DNA from: Lingula anatina
Lineage: Eukaryota > Brachiopoda > Lingulata > Lingulida > Lingulidae
Length of the DNA stretch: 64,000 nt
Assembly: GCF_001039355.2 (NCBI RefSeq)
Contig: NW_019775946.1
Coordinates: 151,553-215,552, forward strand
Direction: 5' to 3'
Both the position numbers and the translations under genes were made by a program. Positions 1 through 12,800 of this stretch are shown in pieces; position 1 is the first letter of the stretch; each line of letters starts with the position of its first letter. The notes under the pieces were generated by a model. That model was not told where the DNA came from, ran no database searches, and saw only the letters and a program-made list of their open reading frames with translations.

Positions 1-1436
1 AATTGAGACGTAACTGGCGGAAAAATTTAATATTATTTTTAACACACTTGTCAAAATTGTATTAAACACACGTCCGTACCAGTTATCGCATGACAAAATG
101 ACTGGCTTTCGATGTGCGCTATTCTATCTCTAATTCTAGGTTTAGCATAGTGGTTGATGTTTATTTTTGCAATTTTTCACTTGTTTAGCAGGTGATAAAA
201 GTAGGTTTTAAAAGTAATTTGAATTTAAGGTGGTTTGATATGACGCCTCTTCTCAATTAGGCAAAAGAGGATACTGCTTTTTAGGCGTGTTTCACGCAGT
301 CAGTTTTCAAACCTGCGCAATCATCGCGAATAACCATTCTATAAGGAAAAATTATAACCGTACAGCGCATAGCTTCCCTTTAAATGTCAAGCTGATGCTG
401 CTGTAACGTTACGTGAGCATACTTTTAAAGAAGCTATTTCCCAACTTGATAACTTACGGATCGTAATCGATTTAGATAATTTCCCTTCGTCTGGCATTTT
501 TGCAAAGTTTACGCAAAGATTAGTGTAATTTTGTGAAGCGCACAGTTTGGAATAATAAGTTTATGTTTACCTTAGCAGTTCATTAATTATGAGCATGTAT
601 TTATTGTTTTAAGATAAGATGACGAGACCAGAGACTGCGTGCAAAAACAAATATTAAGCCAATTTTGTATAGCTAATTTTACAAAAGCAATTCAATACTG
701 TTATAAAAATGGCTGTTTTGACCAAAATTGCTATGCCAACGGCTTTCTGGGGGGCCATTCAATTGACATAAGATCTATTATTGCGTATGCTCCTCAAATA
801 ATATACATGGATTAAAATGTAAACCATGCTAAACATTTCGACACTTCGAAGCAAAAAAAAAAAAAAAAAAAAAAAAACCGGACGTTAGATATAGGCCCTA
901 AGCACTGAAGATCACGACATAGCGGTGCTCGTTGTTATATCAGCGGAAGAAAGGCCGTCAGGTCTTGTCATTATTGATCTTGCTTAAATTTTTGTTATTT
1001 GGAAGACGTAAAAGGCAGCCCATGTGTAAAATTATGTACCAGGTTTCAGTAGTACATTCCACCTAGCATGTACTGTGTAAAACCACAACGACTTATTCTA
1101 GCTGACTTCTAATGTAAGTGTTCTGTTGACTCATCTTGATCATCCCAGCAGACAACAGTAGGCCTACATTAGATTCGTTTCCAGACGTTATTCTAGAAAT
1201 AACACGTTGCATCCGATTTGACATTGCAGCCGCACAGGTTGTTGTTTTTGAGTCGGAAGAGGGGTAGACATTAAAAAAAAATAGACATAAAAAAAATATC
1301 GGCTTCGGTGGAGAGTGGGGTTGGGGCGAGGTGTGGGGACTCTACCTTAGTCTTCTTCCCATGACGTCAGTCTCGAATCAAATCAGCAACTGAGGTCCCC
1401 ATTTGGAAGGGGTCGTGATTATGACGGCAGACCTAC
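1..1436. other. Intron of the thrombospondin gene; no exon seen
   Basis: Follows the donor at 1436. No further type 3 repeat or C-terminal-domain coding is visible to the window edge. Holds a 25-base poly-A run and AT-rich sequence. Confidence 0.6.
853..877. repeat. Poly-A run (25 bases)
   Basis: Uninterrupted A25 in the gene-free part of the left-end intron. It could be a retroposon tail, but no element body was recognised beside it. Confidence 0.9.
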
Positions 1437-1555
1437 CTGTTCTGGGTTTTTGACCGTTGGGCAGTTATCACAAGCGTCCCCGATACCATCACCGTCAGTG
1501 TCCACTTGGTCAGTGTTGGGAGTCAGCCAACAGTTATCTGGTTCATTAGGGATAC
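1437..1555 (-). CDS. TSP: Thrombospondin exon 21: type 3 repeats, last exon in the window
   Basis: A 119-bp exon encoding [30 protein letters not shown] and PTVKNPEQ, with donor gtaggt at 1436-1431. It has Trp where nearly all type 3 repeats have Pro after DNC. It ends on a codon boundary. The remaining repeats and the C-terminal lectin-like domain must lie to the left of base 1. Confidence 0.92.
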
Positions 1556-4500
1556 CTTGATGAAAAAAAGAGACCATGTTAACCCTCTCTGTTAGTAACA
1601 TGTTCTTTAATTTAACAGCACGCGTCGTGATTTAGGCCTAATTGAGTATTTTTTAATGTAATGACTGGTATGCAGATCAGCAATATGAGGCGACACTTGG
1701 GAATAATAAAATAATCAGCCGCAAATGTTGATGAATGGGGCAATTCCACGTGTTTCTCTTTAAGAAAAGTTTGTTTCCCTCAACTGATTATTTGGTCCTA
1801 AGAGTTACCTTAAAAGCAATGTCAGCAAATGTACAGACAATAAAACAAACGGTAGGCCTAATTCAGGTTACCCTATCTTTATGCAACATGCACATTCTAG
1901 TAAACATTGTAAATTTGGTCTACTTCAGTATAAATATGGTGATGTGTAAACCCACCTTCCAAAACAAGTCTCGGTTAGTTTGCATATTACTCCAATACAA
2001 AATATTGATCTACTCAAATAGTGAGAGCAACTTTGGGCTTTTAACTTCACGTCCGATCATGCGGCTATTCGAACTTCACTTGCAGTTTATCAAACAAAAC
2101 CTCTCAGTGAATTTAAAACAAAACGCATAGAAATTGAAATATGCTTTGGCAGTCAGAGAAGGAACGATTGAAAAAACGCCCGATTTGCGTACTTTAACTA
2201 AATCTTTTCCCAACGCAGCCACCCAGTAAATATGACATAAAACAAAAAAAACGGTTTGGCAGGGTGAACAAATTTGTCACAAAACGACAATGACGACATG
2301 GCTAGACACAGGTGATCAGGAGGTATCACCAAATGATAAAATAAATAAATAAATGAATTAAATACACTGAACTTTAAAAAGAGAAATATGCATTCTTAAC
2401 ATTAAACAACTAAGTTTTCTAAATTTGTTAAGACGTTTTTTTAGTCTTTGGCACCTCGTATGCACATGGTAACTAAAAATTATTTTGCAAAGGTCTAACC
2501 GTTTAAGACCCTTATGAATATGCGAATATCTGGTCTATCTATTTGAGAAAGAAAAGAGTTTAATGGGATGGAAATGTGATCAAAAGGCGTGAAAGTGAAA
2601 TCAGAGAGATGATAAAATGAAGACATCCCCATTTATAATGGTTTGGTTTTGGTCATTTGTATACAGTTTCTTCGTGGTCGACTGGTTTTAAGAGAGAGAA
2701 TATTATTATGATGTGAGCTTGACCTGGATATACAGAAGTAACACAGTTAAGTTCATTCAAATTGTTTAAAATTACCCCGCGTTCCGGAGAGGACACAATC
2801 CGGTACAAAGTGTCCATGGCAACAGAAACATCCACTGAAATCGAAGCCAACTGTTTTAGTGACAGCACAGGGGTATGTGTTTACGACTGGATAAACATCG
2901 TCACTCGACTGAAGAAATAATTACACACTTGTCAAATTTTCTAGCAATGATAACTCATTCTCGCTCATGATCGAAAACGCTGGCAAACTCCACGGGCACA
3001 TGGGGGCGCCTATCAGAGGACATTCTCTTCCAGCAAATAGGCATTTAGGCCAAATCCACGTTGTCCATGCCTGCACTAACTCTAGGTAAAATGTCAAAAC
3101 AGGACTTACATTTATCTGAGATAGGTGGGATGTCCCGTGTGATACCAGACCTTCTCAGAAAGGGGTCTTGGTATCGCTGGCCCGTGCAGACACTTCATTT
3201 AAAGCCAGTGGAGATATGGCCCATGAACATAAGACCTTCGACTTGTGCAAGATTTCTGGTGTCAAGATGACAAATCATCTTGGACCCGTGTGCTATCAAC
3301 AATCTTCGATTTATAAGCAGCCAGGACTATTAACGCGGGCTTTGCGAGTAGTTTATTACTGTGAAGACAAACTGGTTGATGAAACACCTTGCATTTACGC
3401 GTCTCTCTGCGTCGCAGGAACTTCCGACGCAAGCGATCAGAACTCTGCGCTACCTGCTATAAGCTAGGATTGATAACGGTTGGGTGCCAATCGCTTATAA
3501 AAGAGAGGAGCACTGGGGATCTACTATCAGTTGATGTCATCAGAGCACAGCCACGGGAAGAAAGCAGGATAAGATCAGTCTGCTCAGCTAACTACGTAAG
3601 TTTGGTCAATTTAACGTACTTCACACAGTGCCTCTGTTAAGTTCAGATCATTTATAGTGAAGTTAACGTTGAAAATGGACAAAATGGGATAAGATGAAAA
3701 ACGTGTCAAATTATCTTACTGTTTTATTTAATGTTCACACAATGATTCCTTAGAATTTTGGCGCTATATATATGGCTGTTACAGTACGACATACGTATAT
3801 ATGTAAAATAATGGATTCTGCTGCAGTGGATTTTTGAATTGACGACAGAGGCAATACTTATGGTTAAGAGCATGATCAGATAATGTAAGCAATTACATCA
3901 AATACATTTACCGGGAATCTTATTAAATCGCAAAGGATTTGACTTACATTTTCACATCAAGTTCTCATATCTAGCGGGTGTTTTTGTTGGTTTTTGCTCT
4001 TTTTTTAGTGCACGTTGATACTAATCTACTTAAACATCTATGTTCATATCAATCTAATGGTATAAAGAAAACTGTGTGAGATAACGTAGGAGACCTGTAA
4101 AGTGTTGCTCTTTGAGGAATCCTTATACTTGACCCTCGTGGCGGATCTTTTCGCTAGCTGCTTCACTTAAAACGAGCATATTTTCGAACACGGTCACCGA
4201 GACTGTCCATATTCTGGCGTCCAACTTAGCAAAGGTGAGTAAATGTGATAAAACGGAATTAAGCCCGAATTTATATATGCCATAGGTCGACTAGAAAAAG
4301 CTGTTTATCTTAAGGATCTACAGTATAAATCAATCTTTTGCTAGTAAAGCCAAGACCGACTCACTGAGCGTGAATGAAAGCACTCTTTTCCAAAAATCTG
4401 CATCGAGCTTTATGGACAGGTTTATGTTCAACACAGGCCTAAACCTTTTCGAGGAATCGGATACAAATCCCCAATAATAATACTGACATAACAGTGTGTG

Positions 4501-7500
4501 CGTGCGTGCGTGCATGTGCGTGTTTATTTGCGTAGAAGCCCCATGCAGATTGAAACCTACCGTCGTTGTCAGCATCCGGATCACATGCGTCTCCTTGCCC
4601 ATCCTTGTCTGCATCCCCTTGGTCCGTGTTAGCTGTTAGCGGGCAGTTGTCACAAGGATCACCCTTGTTGTCTTTGTCGTGTGTCTCCTCTTGTCCAGGG
4701 TTATAATGAAGTGGGCAATTGTCCTGTAAAATTTCGGCAAAATTCAACGTTTATATTCAAATAATTGAACAATTAGACTAGATTGTAAAGGCTCTGTCAC
4801 ACCTAGCGTAAAGAGGTACGCATCATTATCGTATGTAAAATCGTTTGTACTCACAACTTTGAGCGTATAAAAACACCGTGTTTCCATCGTATTAAAATGA
4901 AGACAAGCAGCGTATGAAATTGTTTTTGAACATGTTCAAAACAAATTTTGAACTCCTTCCCAACGTTCGCCTGCGTACTCGAGTCGTACAGGGGTATGCG
5001 AGGTAAGTCTAAGGGAGCCTTTGTGCTTGTCTACGTATGGACATTTTTTTCTCATACGTACGTGCTATACGCTAGGTTTGACAGCGTCTTAAGATAATTC
5101 ATGACAAAATCGGTGCTATTTTAAAATATAGGGCTTAGTAATATTGATAAAGATGCTGTGGTAGAGAATAAAGTTATCGCGCAAAGAAAAGTCTCTGGCT
5201 CCCTAGACTTTTATTCCCGCAATCCATCAAAAAAGTCGTCTTTGTATATGATATAACTACTGTGTGTTGCTTTTGCTAATGAAATCGATCTTTGGAAAAT
5301 AAAAAAGGCGTCCAATTTAATTAAATTCGTTCAGCGACGACAGATTGCCCGCTCAGACGTATTTTAATAATTGCATTGGGTGTTCTGATATTTTATTTTA
5401 TCTACATGTATTCCAAAGTGAGGACCCAAAACTAAACTAAAATTTTTCAGAAATTGCACAAATAGCTTAGATATGACCGTCCGCTGACTAAAAGCACATC
5501 TTTGAAATACATACAAAAAGATTACTGGACTTCGACCCTCCCCAGCTCCCCTTACAGCATCACAACACACATTCATGAACGTATATCAAAATCACCTTAA
5601 CTGAAAGTGACAAGAGCATATTGGAGTTTGAAAAGTTTATCACAGCACAAGGCAAATATGCGTGCTTAAAGACACGTTTTAACAATTATACTTTACAGGG
5701 TAACCTTGCACTGGCGCCTCACCATTCAGATCCTCACCTTGTTCTGGATTGCTTGGAAATTTAACATTTGGCCCAAGTAAGAGTGCTCGTGACCTCCCAA
5801 ACCTATTATTTATTTTGTGTGAGTTTTTATCAGTTTGTTTTAACGCCTGTTGCTTTTGCTAACCTTGTTGCCTGTGTTCTCATGAGAGCGAAAAGGCCAT
5901 CTGTTATATTAGAAGAAACCTGATAAGGCAACCAAGCCACGGCTCTTTGATGGCTTTGGGCGAGAATGACGACATAGCCACTTTCGTTTTATGGATTCTG
6001 CCTTACCGTTGTGACAGACATTTGACATCGTCTTGAAATTGGCTCCTGTCAGTCATTACGTATGACGAGTTGCAAAATTCTGGGTCGCGTTTCACGTCTT
6101 TCACCTGGTATAAAATAGGTTCTTTATTTGTTCTCTGAATCGTGAGTGCTCTTCATTTCGTGATTTTCCTATTGATTATTCTGTGTAAAATGATAGTGGG
6201 ATTTGCAAAACGGAGAGTTAACACAAGGCAAGTACTCATCTGGTGTAAGATTCTAAAGAAAATGTACATATGTAAAGAACGACAGGCCAATCTCGTTCGT
6301 TGAACTTCTGTCAATCTGTTGGACTAGCAAAAAAGTTGTGCTTAATGGGAATATGTCACGGAGGTTGACACATAAACAAAGACAGGCAGGGCTTCATGCC
6401 TTAATACGGTTTTTAAATAACAGCGGAATATTTCAGATCGTAATGTTAGACATCGTTTAAAGGTCGCATTTTTCAATGGAGAGAGGCTGGTAAGTGTAGC
6501 TTAAAGTGAACTTTGCATGCAAGCATGGCAAAAGAGAAATTGTTTCCAGCATCAATCGATGAGATATTGCACCCTTTGATTGTAAGTTTCAATTTTCTGT
6601 ATGAAACTGAACTATCATGTTACCCTAGAATGAAAAATATCATTATGCTTCAATACATTTACCACATGGCCATTTTATCTTATGCCACTTTAACCTCGGA
6701 CAGATCATCATTCAGGGAGATACATGTATAGGTGAATGTTAAAAAAGGTTTTATAAAATCATGTATGGGCACACTGAATTATTGACTTGCGAAAAAAGTG
6801 CTTAAACCATGGACACACTGGACTGTGACTTGTGAGTATTATTTAGGCAGATAAATAAGGCAGATAAACATATCTTTCAAACGATAGAGAGTTTCATTAT
6901 TTTTTCTTAAATAATGGGTTAAAGCTTACAATTCCCATTATATTTATTTCAAAGTGGGATCAGTATGTAGCAGTTGTGCTTGTGAATAAACAACGATTTG
7001 GTATACGTGAGAAATACCTCGCAGAAATAACCCGATTTCTTTTGTACGGAACGCCTACTTTGAAGACAAATGTACTGCCTCCTTAGGTAAGCATCTACTT
7101 GGGTATCCAGCTTTTGAATCCATGTAAATGTCCCACTGAGAGAAAACCAACTGGTAAATGAGTTTTTACGTCAGGTAAGAACATTACGAAATTTTCCTGG
7201 AATACTAAAGACGTGATTCTATAGCATCGTAGCGTGTTACCTGTGTAAGTGCCCAGCGAGAATTCAAATTTATCCCAATTACGAGCGTTGCCGCCTACCT
7301 TTTCCCAATCCCTTGAACAGATAGATATGAAAAGGAAACTGGGGTTTCTCAGCAAGAGAGATTAAGCTCTTATTAGTTCTGTATACGTTTCTGAAAATTC
7401 AGTTCTAAGGAAGACCTTGAGTGATGCCTTGTCACACTAAATAAATCTACCACCGGTTAGATAAACATTCAACTTATTATATAGAGTCAGTGTTGACAAG

Positions 7501-9817
7501 GTGTATAGTTGAAGTCTGTGCATCTATGACATCACTGTAGGTTTGAAATATTATCTGAACGTTTTATGTGAAGGCCAATAATTGGTTATGGGTAAGATTT
7601 AATTAGAATGTGTCTTTGAGTATGAGCGCCCTAGTAGGTGATTGACGAAACAAGTGGTTTGGGGATTGATGTGTTTATTTTTAAGAAAACAAGATACAAG
7701 TCGTACTAATCACATGCACTTTGAGCTACCCGATTCGACTTCATGAAAGTAATCAGTAATGTAATAAGTTTTTATATATAGTATTCTAAAATTGTAGTTT
7801 TAGCATTCTTATAACCTGTTTTATCAGTCTCTACAGGAAGTAGTGTATGCAACTGTGTAGGAATGAATTGGATATTGTCTAGGGAGCCAGAATCCACGCC
7901 GAAATTCATCAACTGAAAACCACCCTGAAGTGTAATTTTCCGACGATAAACTTGTGCGCCTAATATAATTTTCCGGGGGCTATCCTATTTTTGAAGGCTT
8001 ACAATTTTAGTGAGCTTCAGATATTTACCAATTTGAAGCTCTTTAGTGCTGGCATGCTAAGTGTAAAATTTGAAGGACCGCAGGGCTGCATGTAAGACTC
8101 TAAACAGACGCCGAAATGTTTTGAAAATTTTGTAGACCCATTTCAAAAGTTGTCAGCCTGGGGCTAGCATTTTGTGAACACCGGGGGGCTGTGTGGTATA
8201 AGGCTTACTATCTGTCTTGGTAAGTATACCATAACGGAACAACTATGGTTTAGCTGGCATTGCTCAACGTACCAAGGCTTATCATTTACGTTTAACGCCG
8301 CTTTTCCGATTTCAAATGCCATTTTCATCATCAGAAAATCATTTGTAATTTCAGTTCCATAATGCCTATGACCTTCAAGTTGAAATTGCTTATAATGCTC
8401 CTGGTTTCATCGACAGCCAAAGAAACTGTTTCCAAGAACACGGGCGAGACACCAGGCATGCTCAATCATGCGCAGGACGCATTCAATAAATCTGCAACTA
8501 TTTACGGCATGGCTGTCCCGATGAATGGAACAATTGTGCGACAACTGAGAGAAACACAAAGTACAGAAGACATCGTCCAGGTGGACTCACAGGACAGCGG
8601 GAATTCTACTTCAGACAGTGCTTTTACAAGATTTGTTTTTGTCATTCAAGGAATCGTGTTTCCGTTGATTTGTGTGGTCGGCATGACAACAAACGTCGCC
8701 AACTTAATCGTGCTCTCGAGACCAAACATGCGCACGTCTACCAATCTTTTCCTGATTGCCCTATCGATCGCCGATATAATGATGCTGTTGATTGTCTGCA
8801 TGTATTACGTGCATTTTAAATCAACGCATGAGAAACCCATCACCGAATATGAAGAGGTCGCGGGGCAGTCTCTGTTCTGGCAGCTTTACTACTATACGTG
8901 GTTTATGATGGCAAACGTATTCTTGACAGTTTCCAATTGGTTGGTCATGGCAGTCGCATTCTACAGGTACATAGCCGTGTGTTGGCCCATGAAAGCGTCT
9001 GGATTTTGCACGACACAGCGAGCAATCATAATGATCGCTTTGGCTTACACATTGTCCCTGGCACTGAATGCCCCGGATTTCGCAACTGTCACAATTGTCC
9101 AAGATGCCAACGGGACCAGAGCGGAGCATACAGAATTACACAAAAGCACGTCCTTTGCAGTGATCTACTATAATGTGAAACTTGCTCTTAACATTATCAT
9201 TCCCTGGATGGTATGTCTTATTCTCTCTGTTGTTCTCATTATTGCACTGAGCAGACGAGAAAGAGAGGTTCAATCCATGGTAGAGCGCGAGAACTTTATG
9301 CCGTCACGAGCTGACACGCAACGACGCATAACCATAATGTTAGTGTCCATTAACATCTGGTTTCTCATCTGCATGGTGCCCTCGTTCGTCTGGTATACTT
9401 TCAACTGGTCTAAGGGAAGGAGCGAAGTGGAGCCAAGTCTGTCGTTCCGCATCCTAAGAGTTATTGCGGATCTCTTTCTTGTGTGTAACTACGCCGCTAA
9501 TTTCTTCCTGTACGCCGCAACAAACAGACAGTATCGCAAGACTTTCGTTACAGTGTTTTGTTGCCAGAAAAAATCGTTCACCCGCGGCATAACGTTTGAG
9601 TTGAGAACCGGCAGTACCAGTATAAGATCCAGCTCAAGTGAAAGAAAGAACAGCGCACCGAACGGGAAAACAAATTTGACGTCGAACACTTTGCTCTGAC
9701 ATTGAGACCCCAGACAGTTTGATTTACGATCGTTTATTAATACATGTTGTACATAAAACAGGTTGTGAACCTTTACAGTGATATCTTTATGTCAATGCAA
9801 ACTATTGAGTAATAGGA

Positions 9818-9856
<39 letters not shown>

Positions 9857-12800
9857 ACTTACCGGCCTGTTTGGTATTCCGTCATTGTCAATGTCTGGAT
9901 CACAGGCATCCCCCAAACCATCACCGTCGGAGTCTGTTTGGCCACCATTTGGGACATTTGGACAGTTATCCTGCAGTTGAACAATTTATAAATGATAAAA
10001 GCTTAAAACGATGTTTTAGATGGATAGATCTCATGGAATCGATGAGCTTGTCGAAGATACACATTATAAGAACGTCTTCGGTGTGATTTCTTTAATACTA
10101 CCTTATACAGAATTTATAAAATTATATGCCATTTCAAAACATTTAATCGCCGACTTACTTTTCTACACGTTTTTTCAGGACATGGCAGTTCTTCATCTGG
10201 TCTATTATCTAAATCTTTGTCTCTTCCGCAGATTTCACCATTGCCTGCCCAGCCAATTCCACACTAAAAACGTAGAGAATTAATCAAATTATGGTCAGCA
10301 AAAGTGATACATGCGACATCTACCGCCAAAAATTTACCTGAACATATTGTTTAAATGTAATTGATTCATGAGTTTTAGAATGGTTATTGTTCAACAAGTC
10401 AATAAAAGCAAATAGCTCACAGTATATGATGAAATATATGTTTGTAAACAGTCTTGTAAGCCTTACTTAGGTACATGACTATAAATAAATTATTCATTTA
10501 TTCATTGTAAACGAATATGTTTTTTTATTATCATCGTTTATGTCTTGAAACAAAACTGGCGAATTTCAAAGACGCTACCAAAATGAACGCCAAAAACTTG
10601 ATGAATTAGTGATAGTGTATTTTAAAATGGTCCATTACGGCTGCTTTAGAAGCCTTACCTCACACAGGTAGCCGTCTTCTCCGGTCTGTTTCCTGACACA
10701 CTTGGCCTTAGAGTGACATACTGTCTTTTTGTCGTCGCAGTATTTAACACAACCGTACGTCTGGTTACCAACGAAACCTTCTTCGCATTCTCCACATTCA
10801 TAAGACCCCTAAAATAAGCAATTTTATGCAACCCTTCAATGTGTAAACGTTAGTAACTGTGTTAGAGCCTATCAATGTCAGTGCTATAGTTCTGGTTTTA
10901 TAAAGGGCGGCACGCACGTTTCTTTTTGGATTTTATACAAAGAGTATGAATCCAAATAAAACACAAATATGGACTTTTTAAAAATCCTGATGCTAAAATC
11001 CTTTTAGATATTGTTCATACTCACAATCGTGTTGATACATTCAGAATGGAGAGTGCACCCGCCGTTGTTACCGTCTTCACACTCATTGATGTCAGCGCAC
11101 ACCTGGTGGAGGAGAGACAACAAATATTACAAACAATATTAAATTTAACGAGTAAGACAAAGGAATTACAATTAATTCAATGACAATGTTTGGCCATTCA
11201 TCAAAACAATTTACATTTTATTCTCTGCAGTACTGCGTAACTGTTTAACCCTGGATTTTTACCCACCAAAATAATAAGTAAACAGACGGTTATATACAAT
11301 TGCCAGCCCTGGTTTGTGACGTCATGATAGACACGCACCTGTTTGTTGGCACTGGCAAACTCCAGCCCCGCCCCGCTGACGGCATCTCCTGAAAAGCCAG
11401 GTGGGCATGCACTGCACTCGTACCCGCCCATCAGGTTAGTACAGCGTGTTAACGTATCGCAGGGAGAGGCTTCCAGGCACTCATCAATATCAACACAAAC
11501 CTGGGGAATAAATTGATATGTGAAAGCTATGCCACTTGCTTCATGGGTTTAAAGGTTGGCGCTAACGTAATAAACAGAAAAGATAGGAAAAATATAAATT
11601 GACAATGATTGGGGAAAAAACAATCTGGATAAAGCGAAATACAGACAGCATTCGATGCAAAAGTTACCTGTTTGTTATTTTTAGCAAACTCGAGTCCAAT
11701 TCCAGAGACAGCGTCCCCTCGGTAGCCTGGAGGACACGCTTCACATTCGTACCCCGGGGATTTGTTAACACAGCGTGTCAGAGGGTCACACGGGTCCCCT
11801 TCCACACACTCATCAATATCAACACACACCTGTGGCAAGAAAGGAACAACACACTTTAAGTGCATTTTTAAACGCCTATATTGTTTTTAAAAATGAAACC
11901 ACCCTTACATAATATGATATCAATCATCATTCAAAAGGGTTTCACTACCACCTGACTTTATTTGCTCATCAAGTAATTCTGTTAAAACAATGCTTCTTAA
12001 GATTCTATGTTAAAAATTGAAAACACTTTCAAACGTTTTTAAACTCATAATGCAAACAGAAGCAATGCAGTTGATATCATGGTGTACCTGTTTATTGTTT
12101 TTAGCAAACTCCAGTCCCACTCCCCTGACTGCATCCCCCCTGAAACCCGGGGGACAGGCCTCACACTGGTAACCATGCTCCANTTCAAATTTATCCCAAT
12201 TACGAGCGTTGCCGCCTACCTCTTCCCAATCCCTTGAACAGATAGATATGAAAAGGAAACTGGGGTTTCTCAGCAAGAGAGATTAAGCTCTTATTAGTTC
12301 TGTATACGTTTCTGAAAATCCAGTTCTAAGGAAGACCTTGAGTGATGCCTTGTCACACTAAATAAATCTACCACCGGTTAGATAAACATTCAACTTATTA
12401 TATAGAGTCAGTGTTGACAAGGTGTATAGTTGAAGTCTGTGCATCTATGACATCACTGTAGGTTTGAAATATTATCTGAACGTTTTATGTGAAGGCCAAT
12501 AATTGGTTATGGGTAAGATTTGATTAGAATGTGTCTTTGAGTATGAGCGCCCTAGTAGGTGATTGACGAAACAAGTGGTTTGGGGATTGATGTGTTTATT
12601 TTTAAGAAAACAAGATACAAGTCGTACTAATCACATGCACTTTGATCTACCCGATTCGACTTCATGAAAGTTATCAGTAATGTAATAAGTTTTTCTATAA
12701 AGTATTCTAAAATTGTAGTTTTAACATTCTTATAACCTGTTTTATCGGCCTCTACAGGAAGTAGTGTATGCAACTGTGTAGGAATGAATTGCATATTGTC

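Larger units (their letters stand above)
7263..12182. repeat. Left unit of a ~4.92 kb near-identical tandem block
   Basis: Matches 12184-17111 base for base apart from scattered substitutions and small indels, including the CT microsatellite length (32 versus 40 bases) and a 3-base indel near 10148. By eye, differences run at about one to two per hundred bases. It contains the GPCR and thrombospondin exons 13 (cut) to 19. Confidence 0.95.

Noticed and set aside
1735-2130. 131-codon plus-strand frame
   Set aside because: Within a thrombospondin intron, AT-rich composition, no domain, no conserved start context.
4494-4522. GTGC-rich run as coding sequence beside a type 3 exon
   Set aside because: It lies in the intron past a clear donor at 4560. 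It is a simple repeat.
7095-7355. 86-codon minus-strand frame, partly repeated and fused to an EGF half across the N at 12010-12276
   Set aside because: The fusion exists only because two contigs meet at the N. The non-EGF part has no family features.
8821-9173. Overlapping frames on both strands inside the GPCR (and at 13742-14094)
   Set aside because: The 445-residue GPCR frame has seven transmembrane segments and receptor motifs. The others have none.
9862-10283. Plus-strand frames rich in Leu/Ser/His over thrombospondin exons and the TC repeat
   Set aside because: Antisense of the type 3 and EGF4 exons plus microsatellite translation.
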